From: Pseudonocardia sp. 73-21
Lineage (GTDB): Bacteria > Actinomycetota > Actinomycetes > Mycobacteriales > Pseudonocardiaceae
Direction: 5' to 3'
DNA length: 48,882 nucleotides
Assembly (NCBI RefSeq): GCF_001899645.1
Contig: NZ_MKVV01000079.1
Coordinates: 1 to 48,882, forward strand
The translations under genes and the position numbers were made by a program. The notes below the pieces were generated by a model that did no database searches, was not told where the DNA came from, and was given only the letters and a program-made list of their open reading frames with translations. Shown one piece after another: positions 38,870-46,925 of the stretch; within the stretch, counting starts at the first letter, position 1, and each line of letters starts with the position of its first letter.

Positions 38870-39733
38870 ATGCCCGACACCGCCTGGCTCACCGACCGCT
38901 TCGAGGAGCACCGCCCGCGGCTGCGCGCGGTGGCCTACCGGATGCTCGGCTCGCACGCCGAGGCCGAGGACGCCGTGCAGGAGTCCTGGCTGCGGGTGGC
39001 CCGCGCGGGCGCCGACGGTGTGGAGAACGTCGGCGGCTGGCTCACCACCGTGGTCGCCCGCCAGTGTTTGAACATGCTGCGCTCGCGCACCCACCGCCGC
39101 GAGGACCCCCTCGACGTCCACGTCCCCGACCCCGTGGTGGGCACCGGTGACGACCCGGTCGAGCAGGCGATGCTGGCCGACGCCGTCGGGCTCGCGCTGC
39201 AGGTGGTGCTGGACTCGCTCGACCCCGCCGAACGCCTGGCGCTCGTCCTGCACGACATGTTCGCCGTCCCGTTCGACGCGATCGCACCGATCGTGGGACG
39301 CAGCCCGGCCGCGACGCGCCAGCCGGCCAGCCGGGCGCGGCGGCGCGTCCGGGACGAGGCCCCGGCGCCCGAGCGCGACCTCGCCAGGCAGCGGGAGGTG
39401 GTGGACGCCTGGCTCGCGGCATCGGGTCACGGGGACTTCGAGGCGCTCGTGGCGCTGCTCGACCCCGGTGCCGTGCTGCGCGTCGACGCCGGTCCGGCGG
39501 GTGTGTCCAAGCTCGTCCGGGGGGCGGCGGAGATCGCCGCCAACGCCCTGCTGTTCGGCCGGGCCGCTCCCACCGCCCGTCCGATGCTGGTGAACGGCAC
39601 GGTCGGGCTGGTGTCGGCGACGGCGACGGCGGTCACGTCGGTCATGTCGTTCACGATCGTCGACGGCCGCATCCAGCGGCTCGACATCCTCGCCGACCCC
39701 GACCGGCTGGCCGCCCTGGGGCTGCAGCGGTAG
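38870..39733 (+). CDS. ECF41-type (SigJ-like) RNA polymerase sigma factor
   Basis: 287-residue sigma factor: sigma2 (AVAYRMLGSHAEAEDAVQES, then GGWLTTVVARQCLNMLRSR), sigma4 (LDPAERLALVLHDMFAVPFD, PIVGRSPAATRQPASRARR) and a C-terminal SnoaL-like domain (from about 170, DAWLAASGHGDFEALVALLD). In ECF41 the DGGGK and NPDKL motifs of the extension tune activity; here they read DAGPAGVSK and DPDRL, both degenerate. No anti-sigma gene. The ATG at 38870 follows GATGAGG. Divergent from its usual AhpD/CMD partner. The extension probably acts as a built-in ligand-responsive inhibitor (family knowledge). Confidence 0.9.
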   Translation: MPDTAWLTDRFEEHRPRLRAVAYRMLGSHAEAEDAVQESWLRVARAGADGVENVGGWLTTVVARQCLNMLRSRTHRREDPLDVHVPDPVVGTGDDPVEQAMLADAVGLALQVVLDSLDPAERLALVLHDMFAVPFDAIAPIVGRSPAATRQPASRARRRVRDEAPAPERDLARQREVVDAWLAASGHGDFEALVALLDPGAVLRVDAGPAGVSKLVRGAAEIAANALLFGRAAPTARPMLVNGTVGLVSATATAVTSVMSFTIVDGRIQRLDILADPDRLAALGLQR

Positions 39734-40177
39734 CTAGGGCGCACCCACGCGGCGGTCGGACACGGGCTCGGTCGCCGGCCGGCCGCCCCCGACGACGGTG
39801 CCGAGCAGGGCCCGCAGGTCCGCCGTGGCCACATCAGGCCGCCCGAGGTCCACCGCGACGACGGGCGCCACCAGCCGCAGCGCCTCGACGTGGTCGTGCG
39901 TTCCGTCGACCGTGCCGGCGACGATGACGTCGGGGCGCAGCGCGGCGACGTCGCCGACGGCCCCGGCCCACCCGACCAGCGGCGCGCCGAGCTCGCGCAG
40001 CAACTCGCCCACCTGCTCGTCGGCGGCGACCAGGCGCCGGATCACGGGCGGCAGCACCACCGGCGTTCCGGTGGCGTCCACGAAGGCCCGCCGTCCACCA
40101 CCGGGACCGATGAGGCCGGTGAGCACGGCGCGACGGGCGGGGAGGTCGCGGGGATCCTGAGCAGCAGTCGGTGGCAC
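39734..40177 (-). CDS. Truncated periplasmic-binding-protein-like (BtuF/FepB fold) protein
   Basis: 147-residue protein resembling the N-terminal lobe of Fe-siderophore or cobalamin ABC binding proteins: VVLPPVIRRLVAADEQVGEL, GAPLVGWAGAVGDVAALRPD, VIVAGTVDGTHDHVEALRLV, APVVAVDLGRPD. The second lobe is absent and there is no signal peptide, so it cannot be a normal exported receptor. It might be a cytoplasmic single-lobe protein or an eroded gene. The GTG at 40177 is used. It is back to back with the ECF41 gene (adjacent stops) and divergent from alkB. Function unknown. Confidence 0.6.
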   Translation of the reverse strand: MPPTAAQDPRDLPARRAVLTGLIGPGGGRRAFVDATGTPVVLPPVIRRLVAADEQVGELLRELGAPLVGWAGAVGDVAALRPDVIVAGTVDGTHDHVEALRLVAPVVAVDLGRPDVATADLRALLGTVVGGGRPATEPVSDRRVGAP

Positions 40178-40340
40178 GCCCGGAGCGTAGGCAGATCGAC
40201 GCCGTGACAGAAAGGCCGTGCGGCTGTGCTGCAGACCAACGGAAGCCCTGCGGTTCGTTCCGGAGCCCGATGGACCTGCGGTGCCGTGCTCGTAGCGTCC
40301 CTTTCCACGAGACCGAGCTTTCTTCACCGGGGAGGACTGC
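40178..40340. other. Upstream region of alkB
   Basis: 163 bp gap. TAGCGT at 40293-40298 with TGGACC 16 bp upstream is a weak promoter candidate; GGGGAGGA at 40330-40337 is the alkB ribosome site. No clear operator dyad is visible. Confidence 0.35.
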
Positions 40341-41753
40341 ATGAGGACCTACGCACTGGAACGGCCGGTCGACGGCCAGGACACGTGGCACGACCACAAG
40401 CGCCACCTGTGGATGCTCGGCCTGATCGTCCCGCTGCTGCCGTTCATGGCGATGGGCCTCTACGCCGCGACCGGCCTCGAGGTCACGCTCTGGCTCGGTC
40501 CGATCATCGTGCTCGTGGTCGTGCCGCTGATCGACCTGTTCGCGGGGCGCGACCACACCAACCCGCCCGACGAGGTGATGGAGGCGCTGGAGGAGGACCG
40601 CTACTACCGCTGGATCACCTACGCCTTCCTGCCGCTGCAGTACGGGGGTCTCGTCCTGGGGATGTGGTTCATCGCGACACAGGACTCCGGGGTGGCCGGC
40701 ATGGTCGGCCTGGCCCTGACGCTGGGCGCCGTCGCCGGCATCGGCATCAACACCGCGCACGAGCTGGGCCACAAGAAGGAGTCCTCCGAGCGCTGGCTCG
40801 CCCGGATCGCGCTGGCGCAGTGCTTCTACGGCCACTTCTACATCGAGCACAACCGCGGCCACCACGTCCGCGTCGCCACTCCGGACGACCCGGCGTCGAG
40901 CCGCATGGGCGAGAGCTTCTACGCGTTCTGGCCGCGCACGGTCGTCGGGTCGCTGCGCAGCGCGTGGCGGGTGGAGCGCAAGCGGTTCGCGCGCCGGGAC
41001 CAGCACCCGTTCCGCCTGCGCAACGACGTCATCAACGCCTGGCTGATGTCGGCCGTGCTGTGGGGCGCGCTGATCGTGGTGTTCGGCGTCGGGATCCTGC
41101 CGTACCTGGTGATCCAGGCGGTCTTCGGCTTCACGCTGCTGGAGCTGGTCAACTACATGGAGCACTACGGGATGCTGCGCCAGCAGGTCGGCCCGCCCGA
41201 CCGCCGTCGCTACGAGCGGGTCACGCCCGCCCACTCGTGGAACTCCAACAACATCGCCACCAACGTGCTGCTCTACCACCTGCAGCGCCACAGCGACCAC
41301 CACGCCAACCCGACCCGGCGCTTCCAGACCCTGCGCGACTTCCCGGAGAGCCCTGTCCTGCCCACCGGCTACACCGGCATGATGGCACTCGCCGTGATCC
41401 CGCCGCTGTTCCGGCGGACGATGGATCCGCTGGTCGTCGCGCACTACGACGGCGACCTGCGCCGGGCCAACCTCGCCCCGCGCAAGCGCGCGGCGCTGCT
41501 CGCCCGCTACCCGGTGCTCGTCCCCGACGCGACCGCCGTCGGCGCGGACACCGCGGCCGTGGTCGCCGGTGACGACGTCGCCGCCGCCCGCTGCCCCGGC
41601 TGCGGCCACACCTACGTCGTGGCCGAGGGCAACGAGCTCGAGGGCTTCGCGGCGGGCACGGCGTGGTCGGACATCCCGAACGACTGGACCTGCCCCGACT
41701 GCGGCGTCCGGGACAAGGTCGACTTCGTCCCGCTCGCCCACACGGAGGCGTGA
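40341..41753 (+). CDS. alkB: Alkane 1-monooxygenase fused to rubredoxin
   Basis: Integral-membrane non-haem di-iron hydroxylase that oxidises the terminal carbon of medium-chain alkanes (470 aa). Several hydrophobic helices in residues 18-270 and the diagnostic His boxes NTAHELGHKK, YIEHNRGHHVRVATP and LQRHSDHHANPTRR, plus NYMEHYGML. The last 55 residues are a rubredoxin: CPGCGHTYVV and WTCPDCGVRDKVDFVPL supply the four Cys, so the electron donor is built in, as in some actinomycete AlkB-Rub fusions. A ferredoxin gene follows after 2 bp. No rubredoxin reductase is nearby. The ATG is preceded by GGGGAGGA. Confidence 0.93.
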   Translation: MRTYALERPVDGQDTWHDHKRHLWMLGLIVPLLPFMAMGLYAATGLEVTLWLGPIIVLVVVPLIDLFAGRDHTNPPDEVMEALEEDRYYRWITYAFLPLQYGGLVLGMWFIATQDSGVAGMVGLALTLGAVAGIGINTAHELGHKKESSERWLARIALAQCFYGHFYIEHNRGHHVRVATPDDPASSRMGESFYAFWPRTVVGSLRSAWRVERKRFARRDQHPFRLRNDVINAWLMSAVLWGALIVVFGVGILPYLVIQAVFGFTLLELVNYMEHYGMLRQQVGPPDRRRYERVTPAHSWNSNNIATNVLLYHLQRHSDHHANPTRRFQTLRDFPESPVLPTGYTGMMALAVIPPLFRRTMDPLVVAHYDGDLRRANLAPRKRAALLARYPVLVPDATAVGADTAAVVAGDDVAAARCPGCGHTYVVAEGNELEGFAAGTAWSDIPNDWTCPDCGVRDKVDFVPLAHTEA

Positions 41754-41755
41754 CG

Positions 41756-41947
41756 ATGCGGATCACCGCCGACCGCGACGTGTGCGACGGCCACGGGATG
41801 TGCGAGGCCATGGCCCACGAGTTCTTCGAGCTGGACGACGACGGCCTGGTCCTCGTCCTCGACGAGGCGCCCGGCGACGAACACCGCGAGCTCGTGGACT
41901 CCGCGGTGCGGTCCTGTCCCGTCTCGGCCCTGCGTCTCGAGGCCTGA
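41756..41947 (+). CDS. Ferredoxin, 3Fe-4S type
   Basis: 63-residue ferredoxin of the type that serves actinobacterial P450s and oxygenases. Cys pattern: CDGHGMC near the start, then a distant CP (RSCPVSALRL), so probably one 3Fe-4S cluster with the middle Cys of the 4Fe type replaced. The ATG lies 2 bp after the alkB stop, so the two are co-transcribed. It may feed electrons to the rubredoxin domain or to another oxygenase. Confidence 0.9.
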   Translation: MRITADRDVCDGHGMCEAMAHEFFELDDDGLVLVLDEAPGDEHRELVDSAVRSCPVSALRLEA

Positions 41948-41975
41948 TCGGCGGCCCGGCCGGTACATTCCGCCC

Positions 41976-43211
41976 GTGCCCCCATCGGCGTCGGACACCC
42001 TCGGCCAGTTGGCCGAACAACTGCTGGCCGACAGCACCGCACTGGTCGCCACCGTGCTCGACGAGATCGCCGGCGCGCTCCCCGAGCTCGCCGGCGATCC
42101 CCGCCTGCGGCCGGTGCTGGCGGCCACCGTCCAGGACACGATCCGGGCGGGCCTGGCCGTGCTGGGCTCGGCGGCGCCGGTCACCGGAATCCGCGCCCCG
42201 GACGCCGGGCTGGAGCTGGCCCGCCACCTGGCGCAACGGGGCATCCCGATCTCGGTGATGCTGCGCGCCTACCGCCTGGGGCAGGCCGCGTTCCAGCAGG
42301 AGCTCATCGACCTGATCGCGGCCACGCACGCCGACGCCCACGAGGTCGCGGCGGCAGCCCGGGACCTGGCGTCGGTCACGTTCAGCGTGGTCGACGCGAT
42401 GTCGGAGGAGGTCGTCGCCGCCTACCAGTCCGAACGCGACGGCTGGATCCGGCAGCGCAACACCGCCCGGCTCGCCAAGGTCACCGCCCTGCTCGCGTCC
42501 CGGTCGGTGGACGCCGGCGGAGCCTCACTGGGCTACGACCTCTCCGCCTGCCACGTCGCCGCCGTCCTGTGGTGCGGCGCCGACGTCGACGAGGACACCC
42601 GCCTCCCCCTGCTCGAACGTCTCGTGCCGGCGATCGCGACGGCACTGGGCTGCGCCCGCCCACCACTGGTGGTGGCGCCCGACGCGTCGACGCTGTGGAC
42701 CTGGTTCCCCACCGCCACCGGCCCGACGGACGCCGTGGCGGCCGTGCCCGGCACCTACGCCGCCCTCGGTGACCCGGCCCCGGGCCCGGCCGGTTTCCGC
42801 CGCACCCACCAGCAGGCGCAGCAGGCCCAGCAGATCGCCGTGGCCGCGGACCCGGCACACCGGCAGCGCGTCACCACACCGGCCCAGCTCGGCCCGCTGG
42901 CCCTGCTCGCCGTCGGCCCCGGCTCGGCCGCGCCATGGGTGCAGGCGGCGCTGGGCGGCCTGGCCGACGACGACGAGACCGCCGCGCGCCTGCGCGAGAC
43001 GCTCTGGGTGTACCTGTCGAACGGCAGCAGCCTCGCCGCCGCGGCCGCGGAGCTGCACCTGCACAAGAACACGATCCAGTACCGCATCCGCAAGGCCGAG
43101 CAGGTGCGCGGCCGGCCACTGCAGAACGGCCGGATCGACGTGGAGGTGGCCCTGCTGGCCTGCCGCCTCCTCGGCTCCACGGTTCTGCGTCCGGCACCGG
43201 AGCTGGAATGA
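41976..43211 (+). CDS. PucR/CdaR-type helix-turn-helix regulator
   Basis: 411-residue regulator with an N-terminal all-helical sensory region (about 1-170, ending SVVDAMSEEVVAAYQSERDG), a central GGDEF-like/CdaR domain, and the C-terminal PucR HTH (LRETLWVYLSNGSSLAAAAA, ELHLHKNTIQYRIRKAEQV). The GTG at 41976 lies 28 bp after the ferredoxin stop, in the same direction as alkB, so it likely controls the alkane operon, in contrast to the TetR-type AlkX known elsewhere. It ends ahead of two tandem hairpins. Confidence 0.87.
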   Translation: MPPSASDTLGQLAEQLLADSTALVATVLDEIAGALPELAGDPRLRPVLAATVQDTIRAGLAVLGSAAPVTGIRAPDAGLELARHLAQRGIPISVMLRAYRLGQAAFQQELIDLIAATHADAHEVAAAARDLASVTFSVVDAMSEEVVAAYQSERDGWIRQRNTARLAKVTALLASRSVDAGGASLGYDLSACHVAAVLWCGADVDEDTRLPLLERLVPAIATALGCARPPLVVAPDASTLWTWFPTATGPTDAVAAVPGTYAALGDPAPGPAGFRRTHQQAQQAQQIAVAADPAHRQRVTTPAQLGPLALLAVGPGSAAPWVQAALGGLADDDETAARLRETLWVYLSNGSSLAAAAAELHLHKNTIQYRIRKAEQVRGRPLQNGRIDVEVALLACRLLGSTVLRPAPELE

Positions 43212-43332
43212 CGCACACGCCGTACATGGTCCTGGGGGAAACAGCGCCGTCCTGCTGACCTCCTCAGGGCCGGGTGCCTGGCCGGCGACGGCCGCGGCCG
43301 CACGGACCGACGATCCGCCATCGTCATCAGAT

Positions 43333-43375
43333 CCTGCGGGAGAGCCGCAGGGCACCGAGCGGGCGTGCCGCCCGC
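43333..43375. terminator. Tandem hairpins between convergent genes
   Basis: CCTGCGG/CCGCAGG (43333-43351, 5-nt loop) and GCGGGCG/CGCCCGC (43359-43375, 3-nt loop) are both perfect stems. They lie between the PucR-type gene and the convergent microprotein gene and probably terminate both. Confidence 0.7.
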
Positions 43376-43386
43376 AGGTGCAGCGG

Positions 43387-43593
43387 TCACGGGTCGGTCA
43401 GGGTGGGGAGAGGCAGCGTCGACCGGTCGACCCAGGTGTCCGGGTCGACACCGTGGCGGGCCGCGGTGTCCATGAGGTCCTGCAGATGCGCCCGGTGCAG
43501 ATAGGTCTCATAGGGCAGCCCCGCCGCCCGGGCGGCGGCCAACCTGGTCAGGACGACGTCGACCTCACTGCGCAGCTTCGTGATCACGCTCAT
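43387..43593 (-). CDS. 68-residue microprotein, paralogue of the 72-residue one at 44460
   Basis: Small acidic-helical protein (MSVITKLRSEVDVVLTRL, AAARAAGLPYETYLHRAHLQ, DLMDTAARHGVDPDTWVD) that I cannot assign to a known family. It aligns without gaps over about 40 residues with the 72-residue protein at 44460-44678: both have AA-x5-P(Y/F), a His six residues on, L-x-D-L-(M/L)-D-x-A, then G(V/I)D and WV. The ATG at 43593 follows GAGGGG. It is divergent from the tandem ABM-like gene, and the shared promoter region contains the ArsR-type dyad. Function unknown. Confidence 0.65.
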   Translation of the reverse strand: MSVITKLRSEVDVVLTRLAAARAAGLPYETYLHRAHLQDLMDTAARHGVDPDTWVDRSTLPLPTLTDP

Positions 43594-43637
43594 CCTGTCG
43601 GACCCCTCAGGCTCACCCTGATCGAAGAAACAAGGTA

Positions 43638-43670
43638 TCGTGACTTGCAGAACACTGCAACTGATAATAT
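43638..43670. promoter_or_regulatory. Divergent promoter with ArsR-type operator
   Basis: TTGCAGAACACTGCAA (43645-43660) has perfect six-base arms. For the plus strand, GTGACT (43640-43645) and GATAAT (43663-43668) form a -35/-10 pair with a 17-bp spacer, so the dyad fills the spacer. The same dyad type lies upstream of the ArsR gene at 45155-45170. The stretch is clearly AT-richer than its surroundings. Confidence 0.7.
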
Positions 43671-43774
43671 AGGAGAGCCGACATAGTCTCCTGAGGCCGT
43701 GCTTCACCGAGGTCCGGCGACCTCGCTGCTGCGGCCCGATCCGGTGGATCGACAGAATTCGAAGGAGAACCCTC

Positions 43775-44380
43775 ATGTACGTGCGGATCAACACGATCTT
43801 CGGCGAGAAGAGCAAGATCGATGCTGCAGTCGAGTACATCGAAGAGTCGGATCGGCCGGTTGTCGAGGCCGCGGCCGGCAACAGCGGCCTGCTCACCCTG
43901 GTCGACCGCGAGGCCGGCCTGATCGTTGCCGCGTCGTACTGGGACGAGCCGCTGCACTCATCCGAGGCCGTGCTGACCCGGGTTCGGGAAGGAGCGGTCG
44001 CGGTCGCCGGAGGCGATCTGAGCGTGGAGAGCTTCGAGGTGGCAGCCCAGCAGCAGCCGGCGGCGACACCGCCCGGGGCGGCAGTGCGTTTCGCGCGCAT
44101 GCAGATCGAGCTGGCCAGATTCGACGAGGCGATCTCGTTCTTCGATGAGCAGGTACTACCCGCGCTGACCGCGTGCGCCGGCCTCTGCAGCATCCAGTTG
44201 CTCCTCGACCCCGGTTCGGGCTCCGGCATCGTCGCGACGGCCTGGCAGGACCTGGCAGCCGCCGACGCCGCAGAGGAGGCCATGGCACGGCTGCACAGCA
44301 GCGCCACGAGCCGGGGCGGGGTGAAGTTCCTGAACGTCGAGCCCTACACCCTGGTCCGCACATCCATGCGGCTGAGCTGA
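43775..44380 (+). CDS. Tandem dimeric alpha-beta barrel (ABM-like) protein
   Basis: 201-residue cytoplasmic protein formed of two ferredoxin-like repeats, about 1-90 (MYVRINTIFGEKSKIDAAVE, GLLTLVDREAGLIVAASYWD) and 100-201 (RFARMQIELARFDEAISFFD, GIVATAWQDLAAADAAEEAM). The fold resembles antibiotic-biosynthesis monooxygenases and stress-responsive dimeric barrels. No catalytic residues can be named. The ATG at 43775 follows GAAGGAGAA. It sits between two paralogous microprotein genes and shares an operator type with the ArsR gene downstream, suggesting one regulated cassette. Whether it is an enzyme or a binding protein is open. Confidence 0.75.
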   Translation: MYVRINTIFGEKSKIDAAVEYIEESDRPVVEAAAGNSGLLTLVDREAGLIVAASYWDEPLHSSEAVLTRVREGAVAVAGGDLSVESFEVAAQQQPAATPPGAAVRFARMQIELARFDEAISFFDEQVLPALTACAGLCSIQLLLDPGSGSGIVATAWQDLAAADAAEEAMARLHSSATSRGGVKFLNVEPYTLVRTSMRLS

Positions 44381-44388
44381 GTCGAGCG

Positions 44389-44404
44389 TTGCAGGAATTG
44401 TTCT
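44389..44404 (+). promoter_or_regulatory. Possible ArsR half-site before the 72-residue gene
   Basis: TTGCAGGAATTGTTCT repeats the TTGCAG half of the dyads at 43645 and 45155 but lacks the second arm. It could be a weak third site. Confidence 0.3.
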
Positions 44405-44459
44405 TGAATCCCAGGGCCGCAGGGGGGCGGGCCGAACACATCGAGAGGACACGACTGCG

Positions 44460-44678
44460 ATGGACGTGTTCGAGCAGGCCTTGCGCGAATCCGTCGACCG
44501 CGCACAGCAGGCGATGCTGGCCGCACAGCGGGACGACCGACCGTTCGCGGCGGACCAGCACGCCTCGCGGATCCTGGACCTGCTCGACCGGGCCCTGGAG
44601 AATGGCATCGACACCGTGGGCTGGGTCCCCGCGTCCGCGTGGGCGTCGGTCACCAGCGCCGTGGAGGAGACCGGGTGA
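44460..44678 (+). CDS. 72-residue microprotein, paralogue of the 68-residue one
   Basis: Small helical protein (MDVFEQALRESVDRAQQAML, AAQRDDRPFAADQHASRILD, LLDRALENGIDTVGWVP) of no recognised family, no signal peptide or membrane segment. The ungapped resemblance to the product of 43387-43593 marks them as paralogues, probably from duplication around the ABM-like gene. The ATG at 44460 lies about 80 bp after the ABM-like stop, in the same direction; GAGAGGA upstream is the ribosome site. The convergent ArsR gene ends 62 bp downstream. It may bind the ABM-like protein (speculation). Confidence 0.65.
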   Translation: MDVFEQALRESVDRAQQAMLAAQRDDRPFAADQHASRILDLLDRALENGIDTVGWVPASAWASVTSAVEETG

Positions 44679-44740
44679 GCGCACCCCCCGGACGCAGGTT
44701 GCCGGGGTGACGCCTCCGGACTCGGCCCCATGGTCGCGCC

Positions 44741-45097
44741 TCAGCGACTCCGCGCCGTCGAGGCGGCCACCCGAGCGCCCTGCAGGTCCTCCAGCAACTC
44801 GACCTGGCCGGTCAGCACCGATGTCAGAATTTGCCGTGCTACCGCCAGCAACTCGGCAACCTGCGGGCTCGTGAGCGAGTAGTGCACCGTCGACCCCTCC
44901 TTGCGTGCCACCACCAGCCCCGCCCGGCGCAGCACCGCCAGCTGCTGAGAGAGGTTCGCCGGCTCGATCCCCACCTCGGGCAGCATTTCTGCCACCGAGT
45001 GTTCGCGCTCACCGAGCAACTCGAGCACCCGGATCCGCACCGGATGCGCCAGAGTCTTGAAGAACTCCGCCTTCAACTGATAGAGCGGCTTGCTCAT
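44741..45097 (-). CDS. ArsR family transcriptional repressor
   Basis: 118-residue winged-helix repressor: ELKAEFFKTLAHPVRIRVLE-like opening (LKAEFFKTLAHPVRIRVLEL), the recognition region IEPANLSQQLAVLRRAGLVV, and the wing ARKEGSTVHYSLT. The Cys motif of metal-sensing ArsR/SmtB proteins (ELCVCDL) is absent: the matching segment is HSVAEML, so it probably senses something other than As or Cd. The ATG at 45097 (MSKPLYQL) is chosen; the upstream 12 residues look non-coding. A TTGCAG...GCAA dyad lies about 60 bp upstream and recurs in the divergent promoter at 43645. Confidence 0.87.
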   Translation of the reverse strand: MSKPLYQLKAEFFKTLAHPVRIRVLELLGEREHSVAEMLPEVGIEPANLSQQLAVLRRAGLVVARKEGSTVHYSLTSPQVAELLAVARQILTSVLTGQVELLEDLQGARVAASTARSR

Positions 45098-45154
45098 CCG
45101 GACCACCTCTCCCTGGATCCCCCACCGCAGCACACAGCAGCCAAGAACGAACGA

Positions 45155-45170
45155 TTGCAGATCTTAGCAA
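45155..45170. promoter_or_regulatory. ArsR-type dyad upstream of the ArsR gene
   Basis: TTGCAGATCTTAGCAA, matching TTGCAGAACACTGCAA at 43645 in 11 of 16 positions, including all of TTGCAG and GCAA. On the minus strand TAAGAT within it could be the -10. Predicted autoregulatory site. Confidence 0.6.
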
Positions 45171-45179
45171 CTCTTCAAC

Positions 45180-45567
45180 GCACGCGCTGCGGGTCGCCTC
45201 GCTCAGGGGCATCGCGACGACGTCGACGGCAACGGGGTGTGGTCGACGTGCACGACATCGCTGCGCTGACGGCACCGAAAGCGTGCAGGGCACCGATGCA
45301 TCGTCGGCCTGGTCGATCGCGGCGTCGGCGGGCAAGGCGCGTTGGGTTGTTGTCCGCCGTTGAAGCTCAGCGCGTCGCCGCCGTTGCCGCCGCTGTACCG
45401 GGACCGCCGATGCCCCCGGGCAAGGTGCCATCTACACCGGGTGCGCCGGTCGAGCCGTCGGCGCCCCATCGCCTACCGCTACCGACCCGAGGACCTCGCC
45501 GAACCCGCAGCCGTCGACGCGGACACCCACCACGTCGTAGGCGGGCTCACCGGCAACGCCCGGCCTT
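45180..45567. other. Mosaic of gene fragments
   Basis: No intact gene. The minus strand around 45355-45470 has a glycine-rich scrap (STGAPGVDGTLPGGIGGPG in one frame, YSGGNGGDALSFNGGQQP in another), as if a PGRS-like or glycine-rich gene had decayed by frameshift. The plus strand at 45466-45581 has a coding-like tail (IAYRYRPEDLAEPAAVDADT, HHVVGGLTGN) with no start. The area next to an IS element fits past rearrangement. Confidence 0.4.
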
Positions 45568-46863
45568 CTAGCCAATGCTGATGGCGCCTTGGGTCAAGGT
45601 TCCGGCAACCGTCTTCGTGCCAAGGGTCACCGTCAGCTGGTCCTGACCGCCCGGCTTGTCAACAACGGTCAGCGTGAACGGCACTGTCTTCCCCGACCCC
45701 GTGACCGCGGTCCCCGCGACGATGGCACCGGTCGAGGTCTTCGTGACCTTCGTGATCGTGCGAGACCCGGCCGTGGTGTCGGCTCCCCCACCGGCCAGGC
45801 CGAACGAGCCGGACACCTTCCCCGTGGCCGTGACGGTCGCCGTGACGGCCACGGTGTACCGCTGGGCACCCACCGTCAGCGTCCCGCCACCACGAACCGC
45901 CGTCGCCGCCGCAGGCGGCGGCTCGCTCAGACCCGTGGTGTAAGAGATCGTCACCGCGGCCGGGCTGTCGGTCAGCGCGACCGTGCCCCCCGCGGGCACC
46001 AGCGACGACCCGCCCCCGCCACCACCGGCAGCATCCAGGAGGGGGCAGTTATCGCCCGCACCCGAGCCCGCACCCGTCGAGCCGCCGCCACCACCCCCGC
46101 CGTACAGGCCCCCGCCACCGCCGCCCGATGAGGTAGAAGCGCCAACGCCATCACCGCCCTGGCCCAGCGAGCCCGGCGACCCCGAAGGTGCGCTCGCACA
46201 AAGGAGTGCCTGGCTGCCGGTACCGCCCTGGCCGCCGGCCCCCCCGGCGGTCTGTGTCCCGGCGAAGCCGCCTTGGCCGCCTGCGGCGGTCGCGGCCGCA
46301 GGCTGCGCGTCTTCCCCGGCGTTGGCCGCTGGCACGGTCGCCTCATCCGAGGCGGAATGTCCGCCGCCGCCGCCGGCCACGATCAGCCGGGAGGCCAGCG
46401 ACCCCGCAGCCGTACTGGAGACAGCCCGCACATCCGAAGCGCCGCCGCCACCGCCTGACGCGTTCCCGAAGCCGGGGGCGCCGCCCCCGTTGAACGCCGT
46501 CGGCGTGTCGCCCTCCGACGTGGAGGCGGTGTCCGGCTGCTGACCGACCTCCACGTACAGAACCTGACCGCCGCTAAGGCCGCCCAGGGTCCCGGTAACC
46601 TGTGCACCCTGCCCGCCGGGGTTTCCCCCGTAGTCCGCGCCTCCGGCCGCGCCGACGGCGACCACCCGCACCGAGCTCACCCCTGCCGGGACGGTGAATC
46701 GCTGCTCACCGCCGGTGTAGCCGTAGCTGCAAACAGTCGTTGCCCCCGAGGTGACGCACGGCGTTGCCGCCGTCGCAACCCCGGCCCCGGCCGACACCAG
46801 CGAACCCGCTGCCAGCACCACCCCGCCGAGCCCGTAGCCGAAGCGTCGCCTCAACTCACCCAT
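45568..46863 (-). CDS. Secreted glycine-rich protein
   Basis: 431-residue exported protein. Signal peptide about 1-32 (RRRFGYGLGGVVLAAGSLVS, cut near ATA-ATP). The mature part opens with a beta-rich segment (FTVPAGVSSVRVVAVGAAGG) and continues as a glycine-rich domain with runs such as SGGGGGASDVRAV, LIVAGGGGGHS, LYGGGGGGGSTGAG, of the kind found in bacterial and eukaryotic glycine-rich (ALK/LTK-like) repeats. From about 330 a beta-sandwich-like tail (GGTLTVGAQRYTVAVTATVT, KTVPFTLTVVDKPGGQD) follows. The ATG at 46863 has TTGAAGGAG upstream. It lies 62 bp downstream of the chaplin-like gene, same strand: probably one surface-layer operon. Confidence 0.78.
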   Translation of the reverse strand: MGELRRRFGYGLGGVVLAAGSLVSAGAGVATAATPCVTSGATTVCSYGYTGGEQRFTVPAGVSSVRVVAVGAAGGADYGGNPGGQGAQVTGTLGGLSGGQVLYVEVGQQPDTASTSEGDTPTAFNGGGAPGFGNASGGGGGASDVRAVSSTAAGSLASRLIVAGGGGGHSASDEATVPAANAGEDAQPAAATAAGGQGGFAGTQTAGGAGGQGGTGSQALLCASAPSGSPGSLGQGGDGVGASTSSGGGGGGLYGGGGGGGSTGAGSGAGDNCPLLDAAGGGGGGSSLVPAGGTVALTDSPAAVTISYTTGLSEPPPAAATAVRGGGTLTVGAQRYTVAVTATVTATGKVSGSFGLAGGGADTTAGSRTITKVTKTSTGAIVAGTAVTGSGKTVPFTLTVVDKPGGQDQLTVTLGTKTVAGTLTQGAISIG

Positions 46864-46925
46864 GGTGCAGAACTCCTTCAATTGACCGACGGTGGGTGGA
46901 GTAAGGAAAGTCGTCGCGGGTTGGC

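Noticed and set aside
44741..45097. Arsenic or metal resistance locus
   Set aside because: The ArsR protein lacks the metal-binding Cys motif and no pump, reductase or metallochaperone gene is present.
45355..45470. PE_PGRS gene
   Set aside because: Only short glycine-rich scraps in two frames and no PE domain; described as debris instead.
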